A DNA stretch of 64,000 bases, from NCBI GenBank assembly GCA_902470065.1, contig CABRFA010000001.1, positions 1 through 64,000 on the forward strand, read 5' to 3'. Of this stretch, positions 34,439-43,681 are shown piece by piece. A program made the position numbers and the translations under genes. Source of the DNA: an uncultured Collinsella sp. (GTDB lineage Bacteria; Actinomycetota; Coriobacteriia; Coriobacteriales; Coriobacteriaceae). Below the pieces are notes generated by a model that was not told the DNA's origin, did not search any database, and saw only the letters and a list, made by a program, of their open reading frames with translations. Every line of letters starts with the position of its first letter. Positions within the stretch are counted from its first letter, which is position 1.

Positions 34439-35875
34439 ATGCCGAATGTCCCCACGACCACCCCGGGCCCGGATGATACCGAGCACACGCTCGAAGATGT
34501 CACCGAAACGATTCCTCTGATTACAAACGTACATGCCGATAAGCAGAGCGGACGCGCGAACGATGCGACCGAGATTTCCGATGAAGAGGCATATGCCAAG
34601 CTCAAGGCAAAACGTGCCGAACGTCGACGCAAAAAGCTCATCCGACGCGGCATTGCGGCCGGCGTCGTGGCCGCCATTGTGCTCATCGCCGTTGTCGTGA
34701 CCTTAGCCATCAACGCACGGCCCGCAGGCAACAACGGGCCGGTGACCGACATGGTGACCGAGGGCACGTTTACCACAACGGTCGAGGCGAAAGGCCAGCT
34801 CAAACCCATTTCGTCCTCAGTGGTCTCCCCTTCTGTCGACGGTACGGTCGATTCGATCAACGTGCAGGCGGGCCAATCCGTCAACGAGGGCGACGTGCTT
34901 ATGACCATTAAAAACGACGAGCTCGATCGCAACGTTGCCGAGGCGCAGCGTGCAGTTGCTGCCGCTCAAGAAGACCTCGCTAATGCGAAGAAAGCCGCAG
35001 CTGCCGCTCAGGCCACCCCAACGACGGACGTCGATGGAGCTTCCGCAGCGGCTGGCGTCTCCGCCGCATCGGCGGACACGAACGCCGTATCGGCCGCGCA
35101 GCGCAGCCTCGCATCGGCCCAGGCAAACCTCGATCAGGCGAACGCCAAGGCGGCCAGTCGTACGGTCACGGCCCCGAGCTCGGGCAGTATCGTGGAGCTC
35201 AACGCCAAGGTGGGCGCCACGGTAACAGGCGGCATGATCATGGGCGAAAGCGATACGAGCGGCGGCAAGCAGTGCATGCAGATCGCCGACCTATCCAAGA
35301 TGAAGGTGACCGTACAGGTGGGAGAAAAGGACATCGCCAAGATCGCCGTTGGGCAGAGTGCCAACGTCACGTATCCCGCGTTTCCCGATATCGTAAGCCA
35401 GGGAACGGTCACGGCCATCGCCTCGGTGGCAAACTCCGACGCCGCCAACGGTGGCGGCGGCAGCGTAACCTTTAACGTCGACATTCTCATAGAGGCACCC
35501 GACGCGCGCCTGAAGCCGGGCATGACGGCCGAGGTATCGGTGGTGACCGAGCAGCTCGACGACGTGGTGATGGTGCCGACGATGGCGCTCATGACCGAAG
35601 ACGGCGAACACTATTACGTCAACGTGGCAACCGATGACGAGGGCAAGCATACCCGTCGCGTGAAGGTGACCGTCGTGACGCAAAACGACAACGAAGCCGT
35701 AGTCGGCAAGACACAGGTAAAGCGCGACGACCAGGGCAACGAGATCAACCCCAACGTGCCGGTTACCAAGCTGCGCGATGGCGACACCCTCGTCATGGAC
35801 ACCGGAGCGGACGCAACGGCTGAAGGCGGCTACAGCACGGATTCGGGCAGCATGTCTGACGACGAGGGCATGTAA
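34439..35875 (+). CDS. periplasmic-adaptor-type (MacA/HlyD) subunit of an ABC exporter
   Basis: 478 aa from ATG 34439 with AAGGAG upstream; the longer frame from 34376 runs through a hairpin and is rejected. One membrane helix near residues 71-93. The biotinyl/lipoyl-like hairpin domain starts SVVSPSVDGTVDSINVQAGQSVNEGDVL; a Gln/Ala-rich coiled coil follows; then the beta-barrel region (VTVQVGEKDIAKIAVGQ). The C-terminus is Asp/Ser-rich. Stop and next start overlap as TAATG. In a Gram-positive it works as an extracytoplasmic adaptor. Confidence 0.88.
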   Translation: MPNVPTTTPGPDDTEHTLEDVTETIPLITNVHADKQSGRANDATEISDEEAYAKLKAKRAERRRKKLIRRGIAAGVVAAIVLIAVVVTLAINARPAGNNGPVTDMVTEGTFTTTVEAKGQLKPISSSVVSPSVDGTVDSINVQAGQSVNEGDVLMTIKNDELDRNVAEAQRAVAAAQEDLANAKKAAAAAQATPTTDVDGASAAAGVSAASADTNAVSAAQRSLASAQANLDQANAKAASRTVTAPSSGSIVELNAKVGATVTGGMIMGESDTSGGKQCMQIADLSKMKVTVQVGEKDIAKIAVGQSANVTYPAFPDIVSQGTVTAIASVANSDAANGGGGSVTFNVDILIEAPDARLKPGMTAEVSVVTEQLDDVVMVPTMALMTEDGEHYYVNVATDDEGKHTRRVKVTVVTQNDNEAVVGKTQVKRDDQGNEINPNVPVTKLRDGDTLVMDTGADATAEGGYSTDSGSMSDDEGM

Positions 35876-36648
35876 TGCGTCCCGTTATCGACATCCGCAA
35901 CGTGCACCGCATTTTTGAGAGCGAGGCGGGTTGCGCCCACATCCTGCACAACGTGAGCCTGGCGGTAGAACCCGGCGAGTTCGTCGCCATTACCGGCCCT
36001 TCGGGCTCGGGCAAGTCAACACTCATGAACATCCTGGGCTGCCTGGACAAACCGACGGCGGGCGACTATTACCTGCAAGGGCTCAACGTGGCCGAGCTCG
36101 ATGATGACGAGCTCACCGAAGTCCGCGCCCTGAGCATTGGCTTTGTCTTTCAGAGCTTCAACCTGCTGCCGCGCCTGTCGGTTATCGAAAACGTCATGCT
36201 GCCGCTGGCCTACACCAATGTGCCCCGTAGCCAGCGCGAAATGCGCGCCGTTCACGCGCTGCAGGCTGTCACGCTGCCCGTCGACCACTGGGACCACCGC
36301 ATATCCGAGCTCTCGGGCGGCCAGATGCAGCGCGTCGCAATCGCGCGCGCCCTCGTCAATGACCCGCCCATCATCCTGGCCGATGAGCCGACGGGAAACC
36401 TGGACTCCGCTACCGGAGCGCTTGTGATGGAGACCTTCCATAAGCTCCAGAAGCGCGGCAAAACCATCGTGCTTATCACACACGACCCCGGCATCGCCGC
36501 CGAGGCCGACCGTGCCGTGACCATCCGCGACGGTCGCATTCACGATGGCGCGTATATTCCACATGCACCGCGGACCCTGCGCAGCGCCGTGGATAGCCTG
36601 CCCATGATTTCCGCCTCCGCCAACCCGCCGAAAGGAGAGATGGCATGA
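35875..36648 (+). CDS. ABC exporter ATPase (MacB/LolD type)
   Basis: 257 aa. Walker A GPSGSGKST near residue 43, Q-loop VFQSFNLLPRL, signature LSGGQMQRVAIARAL near 147, Walker B IILADEPTGNLD near 168. The FQSFNLLPRLSVIENV segment is typical of the MacB/LolD subfamily. The N-terminal ~8 residues and the last ~35 are poorly conserved. Overlaps the adaptor gene by 1 base and the permease gene by 4. Confidence 0.93.
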   Translation: MRPVIDIRNVHRIFESEAGCAHILHNVSLAVEPGEFVAITGPSGSGKSTLMNILGCLDKPTAGDYYLQGLNVAELDDDELTEVRALSIGFVFQSFNLLPRLSVIENVMLPLAYTNVPRSQREMRAVHALQAVTLPVDHWDHRISELSGGQMQRVAIARALVNDPPIILADEPTGNLDSATGALVMETFHKLQKRGKTIVLITHDPGIAAEADRAVTIRDGRIHDGAYIPHAPRTLRSAVDSLPMISASANPPKGEMA

Positions 36649-37859
36649 GCGCCCGCGATCTCATCCAGGAAGCCCTTCACTCGCTCGAGGCCAACAAGGG
36701 GCGCAGCCTGCTCACCATCCTGGGCATTGTCATCGGCATCGCCTCGGTTATCGCCATGACTTCGCTCATCGGCGGCATCCAAAACAGCCTGGTCAACAGC
36801 CTGGGCCTCAATGCGGCACGCATGGTGCAAATCTATTCGTCGCAAGAACTCACAGAGTCGGACATCGAGAAGCTTCAAAAACTGGTGCCGCAGATAGAGC
36901 AGATCGGCATTGTCGACAGCGCGTATACCGAGTACAAGACCGGCGATAAAAGCTATACCGTCATGGCACAGGGTGTCGATAGCGACATGCTCGACGCCGT
37001 GGGGGCCGGAAAGCTCGTTGCGGGGCGTACCTATTCCCAGGCCGAGTCTCAATCAGGCTCGCGCGTGGCGCTCATCAGCCGCGGCGGCGCCGATCAGCTT
37101 TACGGCAACGAACAGGATGCGCTGGGGAAAACCATCAAGGTGTCCAACGGCGAGGTGCAGATTGTCGGCGTGATTGACGGCGGCAGCGACTCCATGGGCT
37201 CGCTCACGCTGTATATGCCACGCGAAACCATCTCCGGCCTGTTTGGCGACGAGAATCCTTCATTCCCCAGCGTGACGGCGCTCGCCGCCGAGGACACGGA
37301 CATGGATGAGCTCTGCAAGACCATCGAGTCCAAGGTGCGCGCGATGAAGGGCATCGAGGAGGAGGATGAGTACAACAGTGTATCGGCCACCTCCATGAAA
37401 AGCGCCATCGATGCACTCAACTCCTTTATGGGCGCGTTTTCGCTCATCATGGGTGCTGTCGCCAGCATCTCGCTGCTTGTCGGCGGTATCGGCATTATGA
37501 ATATGATGCTTACCAACGTAACGGAGCGCATCCGCGAGATCGGCATCCGCCGCGCTCTGGGCGCAAGTCGTCGCGATATCACTGCGCAGTTTTTGGCCGA
37601 ATCCTCGGCGCTGTGCGTCACCGGCGGACTGCTAGGTGTCCTGATTGGCTATCTGCTGGCCTGGGCTCTTGCGATGTTTGCCGCAGGATCAGGGGTTCTC
37701 GGCGAGCTCGGTGCCAGCGGGCAAATCACACCGAGCTTTTCAATCGCCACGGTACTGCTGGCCTTCGCCGTCTCCGTCGGCATCGGCGTAATCTTTGGCT
37801 TCTATCCCGCTCGCCGCGCGGCAAAGCTCGACCCGGTGGAGTGCCTACGCTACCAGTAA
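36645..37859 (+). CDS. ABC exporter permease (MacB/FtsX family)
   Basis: 404 aa. First membrane helix at ~20-43 (LLTILGIVIGIASVIAMTSLI), then a large extracytoplasmic MacB_PCD-like domain, then three C-terminal helices (FSLIMGAVASISLLVGGIGIMNMML; LLGVLIGYLLAWALAMFAA; VLLAFAVSVGIGVIFGFYPARRAAKLDPVECLR). The NVTERIREIGIRRALGASR and PARRAAKLDP signatures are diagnostic. Substrate unknown; MacAB-like systems export peptides, antibiotics or lipids. Confidence 0.93.
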   Translation: MSARDLIQEALHSLEANKGRSLLTILGIVIGIASVIAMTSLIGGIQNSLVNSLGLNAARMVQIYSSQELTESDIEKLQKLVPQIEQIGIVDSAYTEYKTGDKSYTVMAQGVDSDMLDAVGAGKLVAGRTYSQAESQSGSRVALISRGGADQLYGNEQDALGKTIKVSNGEVQIVGVIDGGSDSMGSLTLYMPRETISGLFGDENPSFPSVTALAAEDTDMDELCKTIESKVRAMKGIEEEDEYNSVSATSMKSAIDALNSFMGAFSLIMGAVASISLLVGGIGIMNMMLTNVTERIREIGIRRALGASRRDITAQFLAESSALCVTGGLLGVLIGYLLAWALAMFAAGSGVLGELGASGQITPSFSIATVLLAFAVSVGIGVIFGFYPARRAAKLDPVECLRYQ

Positions 37860-37872
37860 GCCACCACCAACA

Positions 37873-37939
37873 AGTTGCGGTGAATTAGGGACTGAATATG
37901 CTATCTAGCAGCAAAAACAGACACTATTTCACCGCAACT
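37873..37939. repeat. palindromic intergenic repeat, copy C, at the left edge of the cobalamin region
   Basis: Left arm AGTTGCGGTGAATTAG, right arm CTATTTCACCGCAACT. Its right half (37920-37941) is exactly identical over 22 bases to the half copy at 59751-59772 on the far side of the cobalamin genes. Confidence 0.88.
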
Positions 37940-37943
37940 TATT

Positions 37944-38036
37944 GAAGGGCTGCTTGCGCCAGTTCCGGGCGTCCTCCTCGAGCTATTGGCGGATGACGGT
38001 CTTGTACGGCTCGAGCTTGCTCGGGGCGCTCCTCCT
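37944..38036 (-). pseudogene. fragment of an IS21-type transposase (IstA-like)
   Basis: On the minus strand the frame reads SAPSKLEPYKTVIRQ, a stop codon, then LEEDARNWRKQPF. PSKLEPYK-x-IRQ-LLEED-x-NWRKQ is the typical helix-turn-helix-proximal region of IS21-family IstA transposases. Only about 30 codons remain, interrupted by a stop, so it is a relic. It lies directly between palindromic copy C and cobK. Confidence 0.6.
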
Positions 38037-38070
38037 CGCGGGCGGGAGGACGCGCAGGAGCGGCGAGCGC

Positions 38071-38844
38071 CTAGCGCGCGAACTCCCGTAAGAGTGCGTC
38101 TTCCACTTCCCGAAGCGAAAGGCCCCCGTCTCCCTCGGCGGGACGGGTGACCACGATGCAGCGCGCTCCCACGTCGCGCGCGGCGGCAAGCTTCTCGGCC
38201 GTGCCGCCTACGGTTCCCGAGTCCTTGGTCACAAGCCACTGGGCTCCCACCTGCCGAAGCATCGCCTCGTTGAGCTCGCGGGTGAAGGGCCCCTGCATGC
38301 CGATGACGTGCGACGGCGAAAACCCCGCGTCGATGCACTTCGTTATAGCACCGGGCAGCGGGAGCACACGCACGAAGAAGCGCTCCGAGAAATCGGCGAC
38401 GCGCGTATAGGGAGCAAGCTCCTTGCTCCCCGTCGTGAGAAGCGCGCGACCCGGGTTCTCGGAGAGAAAGCGCGCCGCGCAGGCGATCGACGCGACCGAC
38501 ACGACGCCTTTGGGCAGCGCCTCGGCCGCACGCGCAAGGCGCAGACATCGTACACCCACGGCAAGCGAAGCGGCCCGGATGTTGCCGCTGGCGAGCGTAG
38601 CGAAGGGGTGCGTGGCGTCGACGACGATGCGCGCGCCGGAAAGCTCGCGCTCCATGTCGGCCTCGTCGAGCCTGCTCGCATGCACCTCGATGCCCGGAAG
38701 CTCGCCCAAAAGCTCGCCTCCGTACTCGGTTGCCGCGTAGGCACGGGCGGGGATGCCCGCCCCGCTCGCCCATTCGCACAGAAGGCGGCCCTCGGTGGTG
38801 CCGGCGAAGATGCGCAGCGCCGGCGCAGATGCGGGCGCCGTCAC
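38071..38844 (-). CDS. cobK: precorrin-6A/cobalt-precorrin-6A reductase
   Basis: Reduces the macrocycle of (cobalt-)precorrin-6A. 257 aa from GTG 38844, which overlaps the cbiC stop as GTGA. N-terminal LRIFAGTTEGRLLCEWASGAGI and RIVVDATHPFATLASGN are typical of CobK/CbiJ; TGSKELAPY and VIGMQGPFTRELNEAML appear further on. KDSGTVGGTAEKLAAAR is the C-terminal signature. Last gene of the minus-strand cobalamin operon. Confidence 0.92.
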   Translation of the reverse strand: MTAPASAPALRIFAGTTEGRLLCEWASGAGIPARAYAATEYGGELLGELPGIEVHASRLDEADMERELSGARIVVDATHPFATLASGNIRAASLAVGVRCLRLARAAEALPKGVVSVASIACAARFLSENPGRALLTTGSKELAPYTRVADFSERFFVRVLPLPGAITKCIDAGFSPSHVIGMQGPFTRELNEAMLRQVGAQWLVTKDSGTVGGTAEKLAAARDVGARCIVVTRPAEGDGGLSLREVEDALLREFAR

Positions 38845-39482
38845 TTCGGGCCGCCTGGGCGCGTGATCTGGTAGAGCAGCGCGTTCATAATGGCGGCCGC
38901 CACGGTCGAACCACCCTTGCGACCCCTCGCGACGATGGCCGGCGCGCGTCGCGCGAGTAGCTCCTCTTTCGCCTCGACCACGTTCACAAACCCGACCGGC
39001 ACCCCAACGACGAGCGCGGGCGCGATCTTCCCCTCGTCCATGAGCTCGGCGAGGCGCAGAAGTGCTGTGGGAGCGTTGCCGACGGCCACGATGAGCGGAC
39101 CCTCGATGCCGCAAGCTTTGTCCATGCTCGCAACGGCGCGAGTCGTGCCCGCGGCGCGCGCAGCCACGGCGACATCAGGGTCGGCCATGTAGCACACGGC
39201 CTTGCAGCCGAGCTTCGCGAGCGCAGGCTTGCTTATGCCTGCGAGCGCCATGTTCGTATCGGTGAGCACCGTGGCCCCTGCGCGCAGTGCGTCGAGCGCA
39301 CAGTGCGCGGCGTCATGAGTGAAAACGAGGGAATCGGCGTACGAGAAGTCGGCAGTGGTGTGGATGACGCGCTTCACGACGGGTTCTTCGAGCGGCGGGA
39401 ACGTGCGGCCGCCGAGCTCTTCGGTGATGATCTCGAAGCTGCGCCGCTCGATGTCGCCGGGCGCCATCTCCTTGGAATCCAT
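38841..39482 (-). CDS. cbiC: precorrin-8X/cobalt-precorrin-8 methylmutase
   Basis: Moves a methyl group from C-11 to C-12, forming (cob)yrinic acid. 213 aa. Catalytic His in VKRVIHTTADF near residue 41; TDTNMALAGISK and VGVPVGFVNVVEAKEEL are family motifs; GRKGGSTVAAAIMNALL near the end. Separated from cobO by only the stop codon. Confidence 0.95.
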   Translation of the reverse strand: MDSKEMAPGDIERRSFEIITEELGGRTFPPLEEPVVKRVIHTTADFSYADSLVFTHDAAHCALDALRAGATVLTDTNMALAGISKPALAKLGCKAVCYMADPDVAVAARAAGTTRAVASMDKACGIEGPLIVAVGNAPTALLRLAELMDEGKIAPALVVGVPVGFVNVVEAKEELLARRAPAIVARGRKGGSTVAAAIMNALLYQITRPGGPK

Positions 39483-39998
39483 CTAGTACTCCACTCCTTC
39501 CCTTGCACATATCCCCTGCTCGTAGGGGTGTTTCTCGCACCGCATCTCGGTTATGTAGTCGGCCTTCTCCACGATCTTGCGGGAAGGCGCGCGCCCGGTG
39601 AGCGCTACTTCGACGCCGCGCGCGGACATATCGAGCGCGCGGTCCACGAGCGCCTCGTCGACAAGCCCCTTCGAAAGCGCATCGAGCGCCTCGTCGAGCA
39701 CGAGCAGCCCCTCCTGCGCGCCCTCGAGCTCGGCAAGCGCGGAAGCGAGGTTCCCATCGTGCAGCTCGCACGTAGCGGCAAGTTCTTCCGACGACATCGA
39801 CCAGGTAAACTTGTCCGACACCTTCCCCGCGAACACGGGCACGCCGAAATGCTCGGCGAGCAGGCGCGCCTCCCCGCTTTCGCCGTCTTTCAGGAACTGC
39901 ACGACGACGACGCGGCGGCCTGCGGCGAGCATGCGAAGGGCGAGGCCCATCGCCGCCGTGGTCTTGCCTTTGCCGTCGCCATGATACACGTGAATCAT
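39483..39998 (-). CDS. cobO: cob(I)yrinic acid a,c-diamide adenosyltransferase
   Basis: Adds the 5'-deoxyadenosyl ligand to cobalt. 171 aa from ATG 39998 with GAGGAGGG upstream; overlaps the cobQ stop as ATGA. P-loop HGDGKGKTTAAMGLALRM, VVVVQFLKDGESGE, and LLVLDEALDAL (Walker B-like). ALTGRAPSRKIVEKADYITEM and CEKHPYEQGICAREGVEY are family-typical ends. Confidence 0.95.
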   Translation of the reverse strand: MIHVYHGDGKGKTTAAMGLALRMLAAGRRVVVVQFLKDGESGEARLLAEHFGVPVFAGKVSDKFTWSMSSEELAATCELHDGNLASALAELEGAQEGLLVLDEALDALSKGLVDEALVDRALDMSARGVEVALTGRAPSRKIVEKADYITEMRCEKHPYEQGICAREGVEY

Positions 39999-41494
39999 AC
40001 GCCCTCCTCGATAATGCGGTAGACATACTCCATGTCGAGCGCTCCGCGCACGACGTCGGCCAGGCGGTCGAACTCGCGCGCACGGTGATCGGCCGCGGAC
40101 GCCGCGCCCGCAGCACCCACGACGCTCTCGGGCAGGCCGCGCATGCGCGCGAGCGAGCGCGCGAGGGCGAGTGCCACCCCCGGTTCGTCGAACAGGCCGT
40201 GGAGATAGGTTCCGAACACGTTTCCGCAGGCCGCGCCTTCTGGTTTGCCGCCAATCGTGCCCGCAGGGGCGCAGGAGACGGTCGTTTCGCCGTCGTGAAT
40301 CTCGTACCCACGCGCCGTCATGCCGTTCCACACCGAGAACGCGCCTTGGGCGCCCGTGATGCGCAGCTCCGACTGGGCGAGGCGCTTTTCCTCCTTGAAC
40401 ACCGTACTTGCAGGGATGAGCCCGAGCCCGCGCGCGGTGCCAGCGCCTTCCCTGCCGTGCGGGTCCGAAAGCTCGTCTCCCAAAAGCTGGTAGCCTCCGC
40501 ATATGCCGAGCACCGGCGTGCCCGCGCCCGAAAGCGCGCGTACACAGGCTCCGATGCCGCTAGCCGCAAGCCAGCGCGCGTCGTCGACCGTGGACTTCGA
40601 GCCGGGAAGCACCACCAGGTCGGGTCGGCCCAGATCGGTCGTCGAGGAAACGTAGCGCACGCCCATGCCGGGCACGCGCGAAAGCGGGTCGAAGTCGGTG
40701 AAGTTCGACAGATGCGGAAGGCGCACGACGGCGACGTCGATGACGCCGCGCGCCTCGCGGGCAGTTAGGCGCGGCGCGAGCGAGTCCTCGTCGTCCAGGT
40801 CGAGCGTAAGATACGGCACGACCCCCACGACGGGAACCCCGCACATTTTCTCGAGCGGAGCCAAACCCGGACGCAGGATTTCCACATCGCCGCGGAACTT
40901 GTTCACCATAAGCCCCCGCAAAAGCGCGCGGTCCTCGGGCGCAAGGAGCGCGACCGTGCCGTAGAGCTGGGCAAACACCCCGCCTGGGTCGATGTCGCCC
41001 GCGAGCAGCACGGGGGAGGACACGGCGCGCGCGAGCCCCATGTTGACGATGTCGTTTTCGGCAAGGTTGATTTCGACGGGACTGCCGGCGCCCTCGATGA
41101 CGATGACGTCGTTTTCCTCCGCGAGCGAATCGAACGCCTCCAAAATCTGCGGCATGAGCGCCTTCTTTCGCGCGAAGTAGTCCCTCGCAGCGAAGGCTCC
41201 CTGCGCCTTGCCGGCCACGATGAGCTGGCTTCGGTGATCGCTTTCGGGCTTGAGCAGGATGGGGTTCATGCGCACGTCGGGCGCGATGCCGCACGCCTCG
41301 GCCTGCATGATCTGAGCGCGCCCCATCTCGAGCCCGTCGGCCGTGACACCGCTGTTGAGCGCCATGTTCTGGCTCTTGAAGGGAGCCACGCGCAGGCCGT
41401 CCTGCGAAAGCACACGGCACAGCCCCGCCGCAAGCAGGCTCTTCCCCGCGTTCGACATGGTGCCCTGGATCATGATGGGCTTCGCCCTACCCAC
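39995..41494 (-). CDS. cobQ: cobyric acid synthase
   Basis: Amidates four carboxylates of adenosylcobyrinic a,c-diamide. 499 aa from GTG 41494, supported by AAGGAGG 7-9 bases upstream. P-loop-like GTMSNAGKSLLAAGLCRVL, then APFKSQNMALNSGVT, LLAGDIDPGGVFAQLYG, and a class I glutamine amidotransferase domain with nucleophile Cys in LGICGGYQLLG (~330) and His in GTYLHGLFD (~430). Overlaps the cobD stop by 8 bases. Confidence 0.95.
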   Translation of the reverse strand: MGRAKPIMIQGTMSNAGKSLLAAGLCRVLSQDGLRVAPFKSQNMALNSGVTADGLEMGRAQIMQAEACGIAPDVRMNPILLKPESDHRSQLIVAGKAQGAFAARDYFARKKALMPQILEAFDSLAEENDVIVIEGAGSPVEINLAENDIVNMGLARAVSSPVLLAGDIDPGGVFAQLYGTVALLAPEDRALLRGLMVNKFRGDVEILRPGLAPLEKMCGVPVVGVVPYLTLDLDDEDSLAPRLTAREARGVIDVAVVRLPHLSNFTDFDPLSRVPGMGVRYVSSTTDLGRPDLVVLPGSKSTVDDARWLAASGIGACVRALSGAGTPVLGICGGYQLLGDELSDPHGREGAGTARGLGLIPASTVFKEEKRLAQSELRITGAQGAFSVWNGMTARGYEIHDGETTVSCAPAGTIGGKPEGAACGNVFGTYLHGLFDEPGVALALARSLARMRGLPESVVGAAGAASAADHRAREFDRLADVVRGALDMEYVYRIIEEGV

Positions 41495-42710
41495 GGGTAT
41501 CGACCTCCTTCGCCGAGCCTCGGCCATCCGCGCCCGCCATAGCGCCGCTGCAAGAAGCGCCGCCCCGTTCGTCGGGTTCGCCTTCGCCCGATGCGCCTTC
41601 CGCCCGAAGCGCGCGGCTGAACGCCATCGAAAGCCGGGCATTCTCCTTGTGCGTGCGCACGGCGACGCGGCACCAGAAACGGGACAGTATCGAAAACGAG
41701 TCGCACGTGCGGACCAAAACCCCCTGTTTATACAGGCGCTCGGGGATGTCTTTCGCCGGCGTGCGGACTAAAAGGAAGTTCGCATCCGACGGCACGACGG
41801 AAAGCCCGAGCGAGGAGAGCTCGTGGGAAAGCCACGCTCGCTCGCCCGCCAATACATCGCGCGTGCGCGAGACGTATTCGACGTCTTCCAGGGCGGCGAT
41901 GCCCGCGGCCTCGGCGACCGAGGAGACGGGCCACGCCTGCCCCGCCCGACGAATCCCCTCGATGAGTTGGGCGTTTCCGCTGATCAGATACCCCAACCGC
42001 AACCCTGCCATTCCGTAGAGCTTGGTGAACGCGGAGAGCACGGCCACATGGTGCGAACACGCGGCGCGTGCGGCCACGCTCCTTTCGCGGGCGTCGGGCG
42101 CAAATCCGAGGAAGCACTCGTCCACGACGAGCAGCGCGCCCACCTGCTCGCAGCGGCAAGCCGCGGCATCGATCACGCGGGGGTCGACGAGGCGCCCCGT
42201 CGGGTTGTTCGGATTGCAGAGGTACGCCACGTCTCCCGGCCCCTCGATCGCGCGGGCGAAGGAGGCGGGCACGTCGAAGTCATCCGCCTCGGAGAGCGGG
42301 AACTCCTGCACGCATGCACCGTAGTACGATGCCGCCTCCGCATATTCAGAGAACGTCGGCGCGCACACGACGATGCGTTTCGGGCGTACCGCCGCGGCGA
42401 GCCGCCAGATGATGTCAGACGCGCCCGCGCCGCAGACGATAGTATCTTCGGGAATGCCCTGGGCGCGCCCTAGGGCGCGAACGAGTGCGAGGCTTTCCCT
42501 ATCGGGGTAGGCGTCGATTCGAGAAAGCGCCTTGCAAGCTGCGGCGACGGCGCGCGGCGAGGGGCCTGCCGGATTCACGTTCACCGAGAAGTCAATGAGG
42601 TCGGAGGCGCCCCCTTCGCAAGCGATGCCGAGCGATTGCGAGCTGCCCCCATGCGTACGGGCGCGCAGGATTCCCCCGGCAGCCTGGGGCGCGGCGTGGT
42701 CTTCCCTCAT
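41487..42710 (-). CDS. cobD: L-threonine-O-3-phosphate decarboxylase-like aminotransferase
   Basis: PLP enzyme supplying the aminopropanol phosphate linker. 407 aa from ATG 42710 (ATGA overlap with cbiB). DFSVNVNPAGPSP, YPDRESLALVRAL, NPNNPTGRLVDP and the PLP Lys in LSAFTKLYGMAGLRLGYL are present. Extra C-terminal ~45 residues are low complexity, rich in Gly/Glu/Ser. It could be confused with HisC; the cobalamin operon context and early FSVNVNPAGP favour CobD. Confidence 0.9.
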   Translation of the reverse strand: MREDHAAPQAAGGILRARTHGGSSQSLGIACEGGASDLIDFSVNVNPAGPSPRAVAAACKALSRIDAYPDRESLALVRALGRAQGIPEDTIVCGAGASDIIWRLAAAVRPKRIVVCAPTFSEYAEAASYYGACVQEFPLSEADDFDVPASFARAIEGPGDVAYLCNPNNPTGRLVDPRVIDAAACRCEQVGALLVVDECFLGFAPDARERSVAARAACSHHVAVLSAFTKLYGMAGLRLGYLISGNAQLIEGIRRAGQAWPVSSVAEAAGIAALEDVEYVSRTRDVLAGERAWLSHELSSLGLSVVPSDANFLLVRTPAKDIPERLYKQGVLVRTCDSFSILSRFWCRVAVRTHKENARLSMAFSRALRAEGASGEGEPDERGGASCSGAMAGADGRGSAKEVDTRG

Positions 42711-43681
42711 GCCATCGCCCCCACGGCGAGCACGACCGCCGCGCGCGCGGCGCCGAAGACGACGAGCGCGCATACGGACGCGGCGAGCATGAGCCTTGTC
42801 GCCCGTGCGATGTCGCCCCACTCGATTTCGCGGGACGCGTCGCCTATCGTCGGTTTCTCAACGAGCTTGCCGAAATACACCGCGGGTCCCGCCAGGCGCA
42901 GCCCGAGCGCGCCCGCGCACGCTGACTCGGTCTGCGCCGAGTTGGGGCTCGCATGGCGACGCCTGTCGCGGCGCCAGATGCGCGCCGCCCCGCGCGCGTC
43001 GAGCCCGACGATCGGGCACACGGCGATCATGAGCAGGGCCGATAAGCGCGAGGGAATCCAGTTCACCGCATCGTCGAGGCGCGCCGAGGCGCAGCCGAAG
43101 TCGATGTAGCGCTCATTTTTGTAGCCCACCATGCTGTCGAGCGTGTTCACCGCCTTGTACGCCATGCCCAAGGGCGCACCCCCGATCATAAGGTAGAAAA
43201 GCGGCGCGATGACGCCGTCGCTCGCGTTCTCCGCCACCGTTTCCACGGCGGCGCGCGCAACGCCCTGCTCGTCGAGAACAGACGTGTCGCGTCCCACGAT
43301 GAGCCCGACGGCTTCGCGCGCCGCGACAAGGCCGCCCTTCGAGAACGCGCGGGCCACGGCCAGGCTCTGGCGGCGAAGCTCGCATGCCGCGAGAATCTGA
43401 TAGCTTGCCCATGCCTCGGCCACGAAGCGCAAGCCGGAGTGAACCATGCCGCAAAGATGCAGGATTCCCCAGGTCAAAAGCCCACACGCAAGCGGAAGCG
43501 CCACGGCGAGCACAAGCCCTGCGGCGCGCGTGCCCGCGGACGTTTGCGGGAATGCGCCCCGCAGGCGGCCTTCGGCCCACGTGATCGCGCGCCCCATGGC
43601 GACGACGGGATGGGGAAGCCAGCGCGGGTCGCCGAAGGCAAGGTCGGCCGCGAACCCGGCGGCGACGGCAAGAATCGTCAT
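42707..43681 (-). CDS. cbiB: adenosylcobinamide-phosphate synthase (CbiB)
   Basis: Integral membrane enzyme attaching the aminopropanol arm to cobyric acid. 324 aa from ATG 43681 (MTILAVAAGFAADLAFGDPRWLPHPVVAMG). GDPxWLPHPV is the family signature. VETVAENASDGVIAPLFYLMIGG and YKAVNTLDSMVGYKNERY are highly conserved loops. About five hydrophobic segments. Start overlaps the upstream stop by 1 base. Confidence 0.95.
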   Translation of the reverse strand: MTILAVAAGFAADLAFGDPRWLPHPVVAMGRAITWAEGRLRGAFPQTSAGTRAAGLVLAVALPLACGLLTWGILHLCGMVHSGLRFVAEAWASYQILAACELRRQSLAVARAFSKGGLVAAREAVGLIVGRDTSVLDEQGVARAAVETVAENASDGVIAPLFYLMIGGAPLGMAYKAVNTLDSMVGYKNERYIDFGCASARLDDAVNWIPSRLSALLMIAVCPIVGLDARGAARIWRRDRRRHASPNSAQTESACAGALGLRLAGPAVYFGKLVEKPTIGDASREIEWGDIARATRLMLAASVCALVVFGAARAAVVLAVGAMA

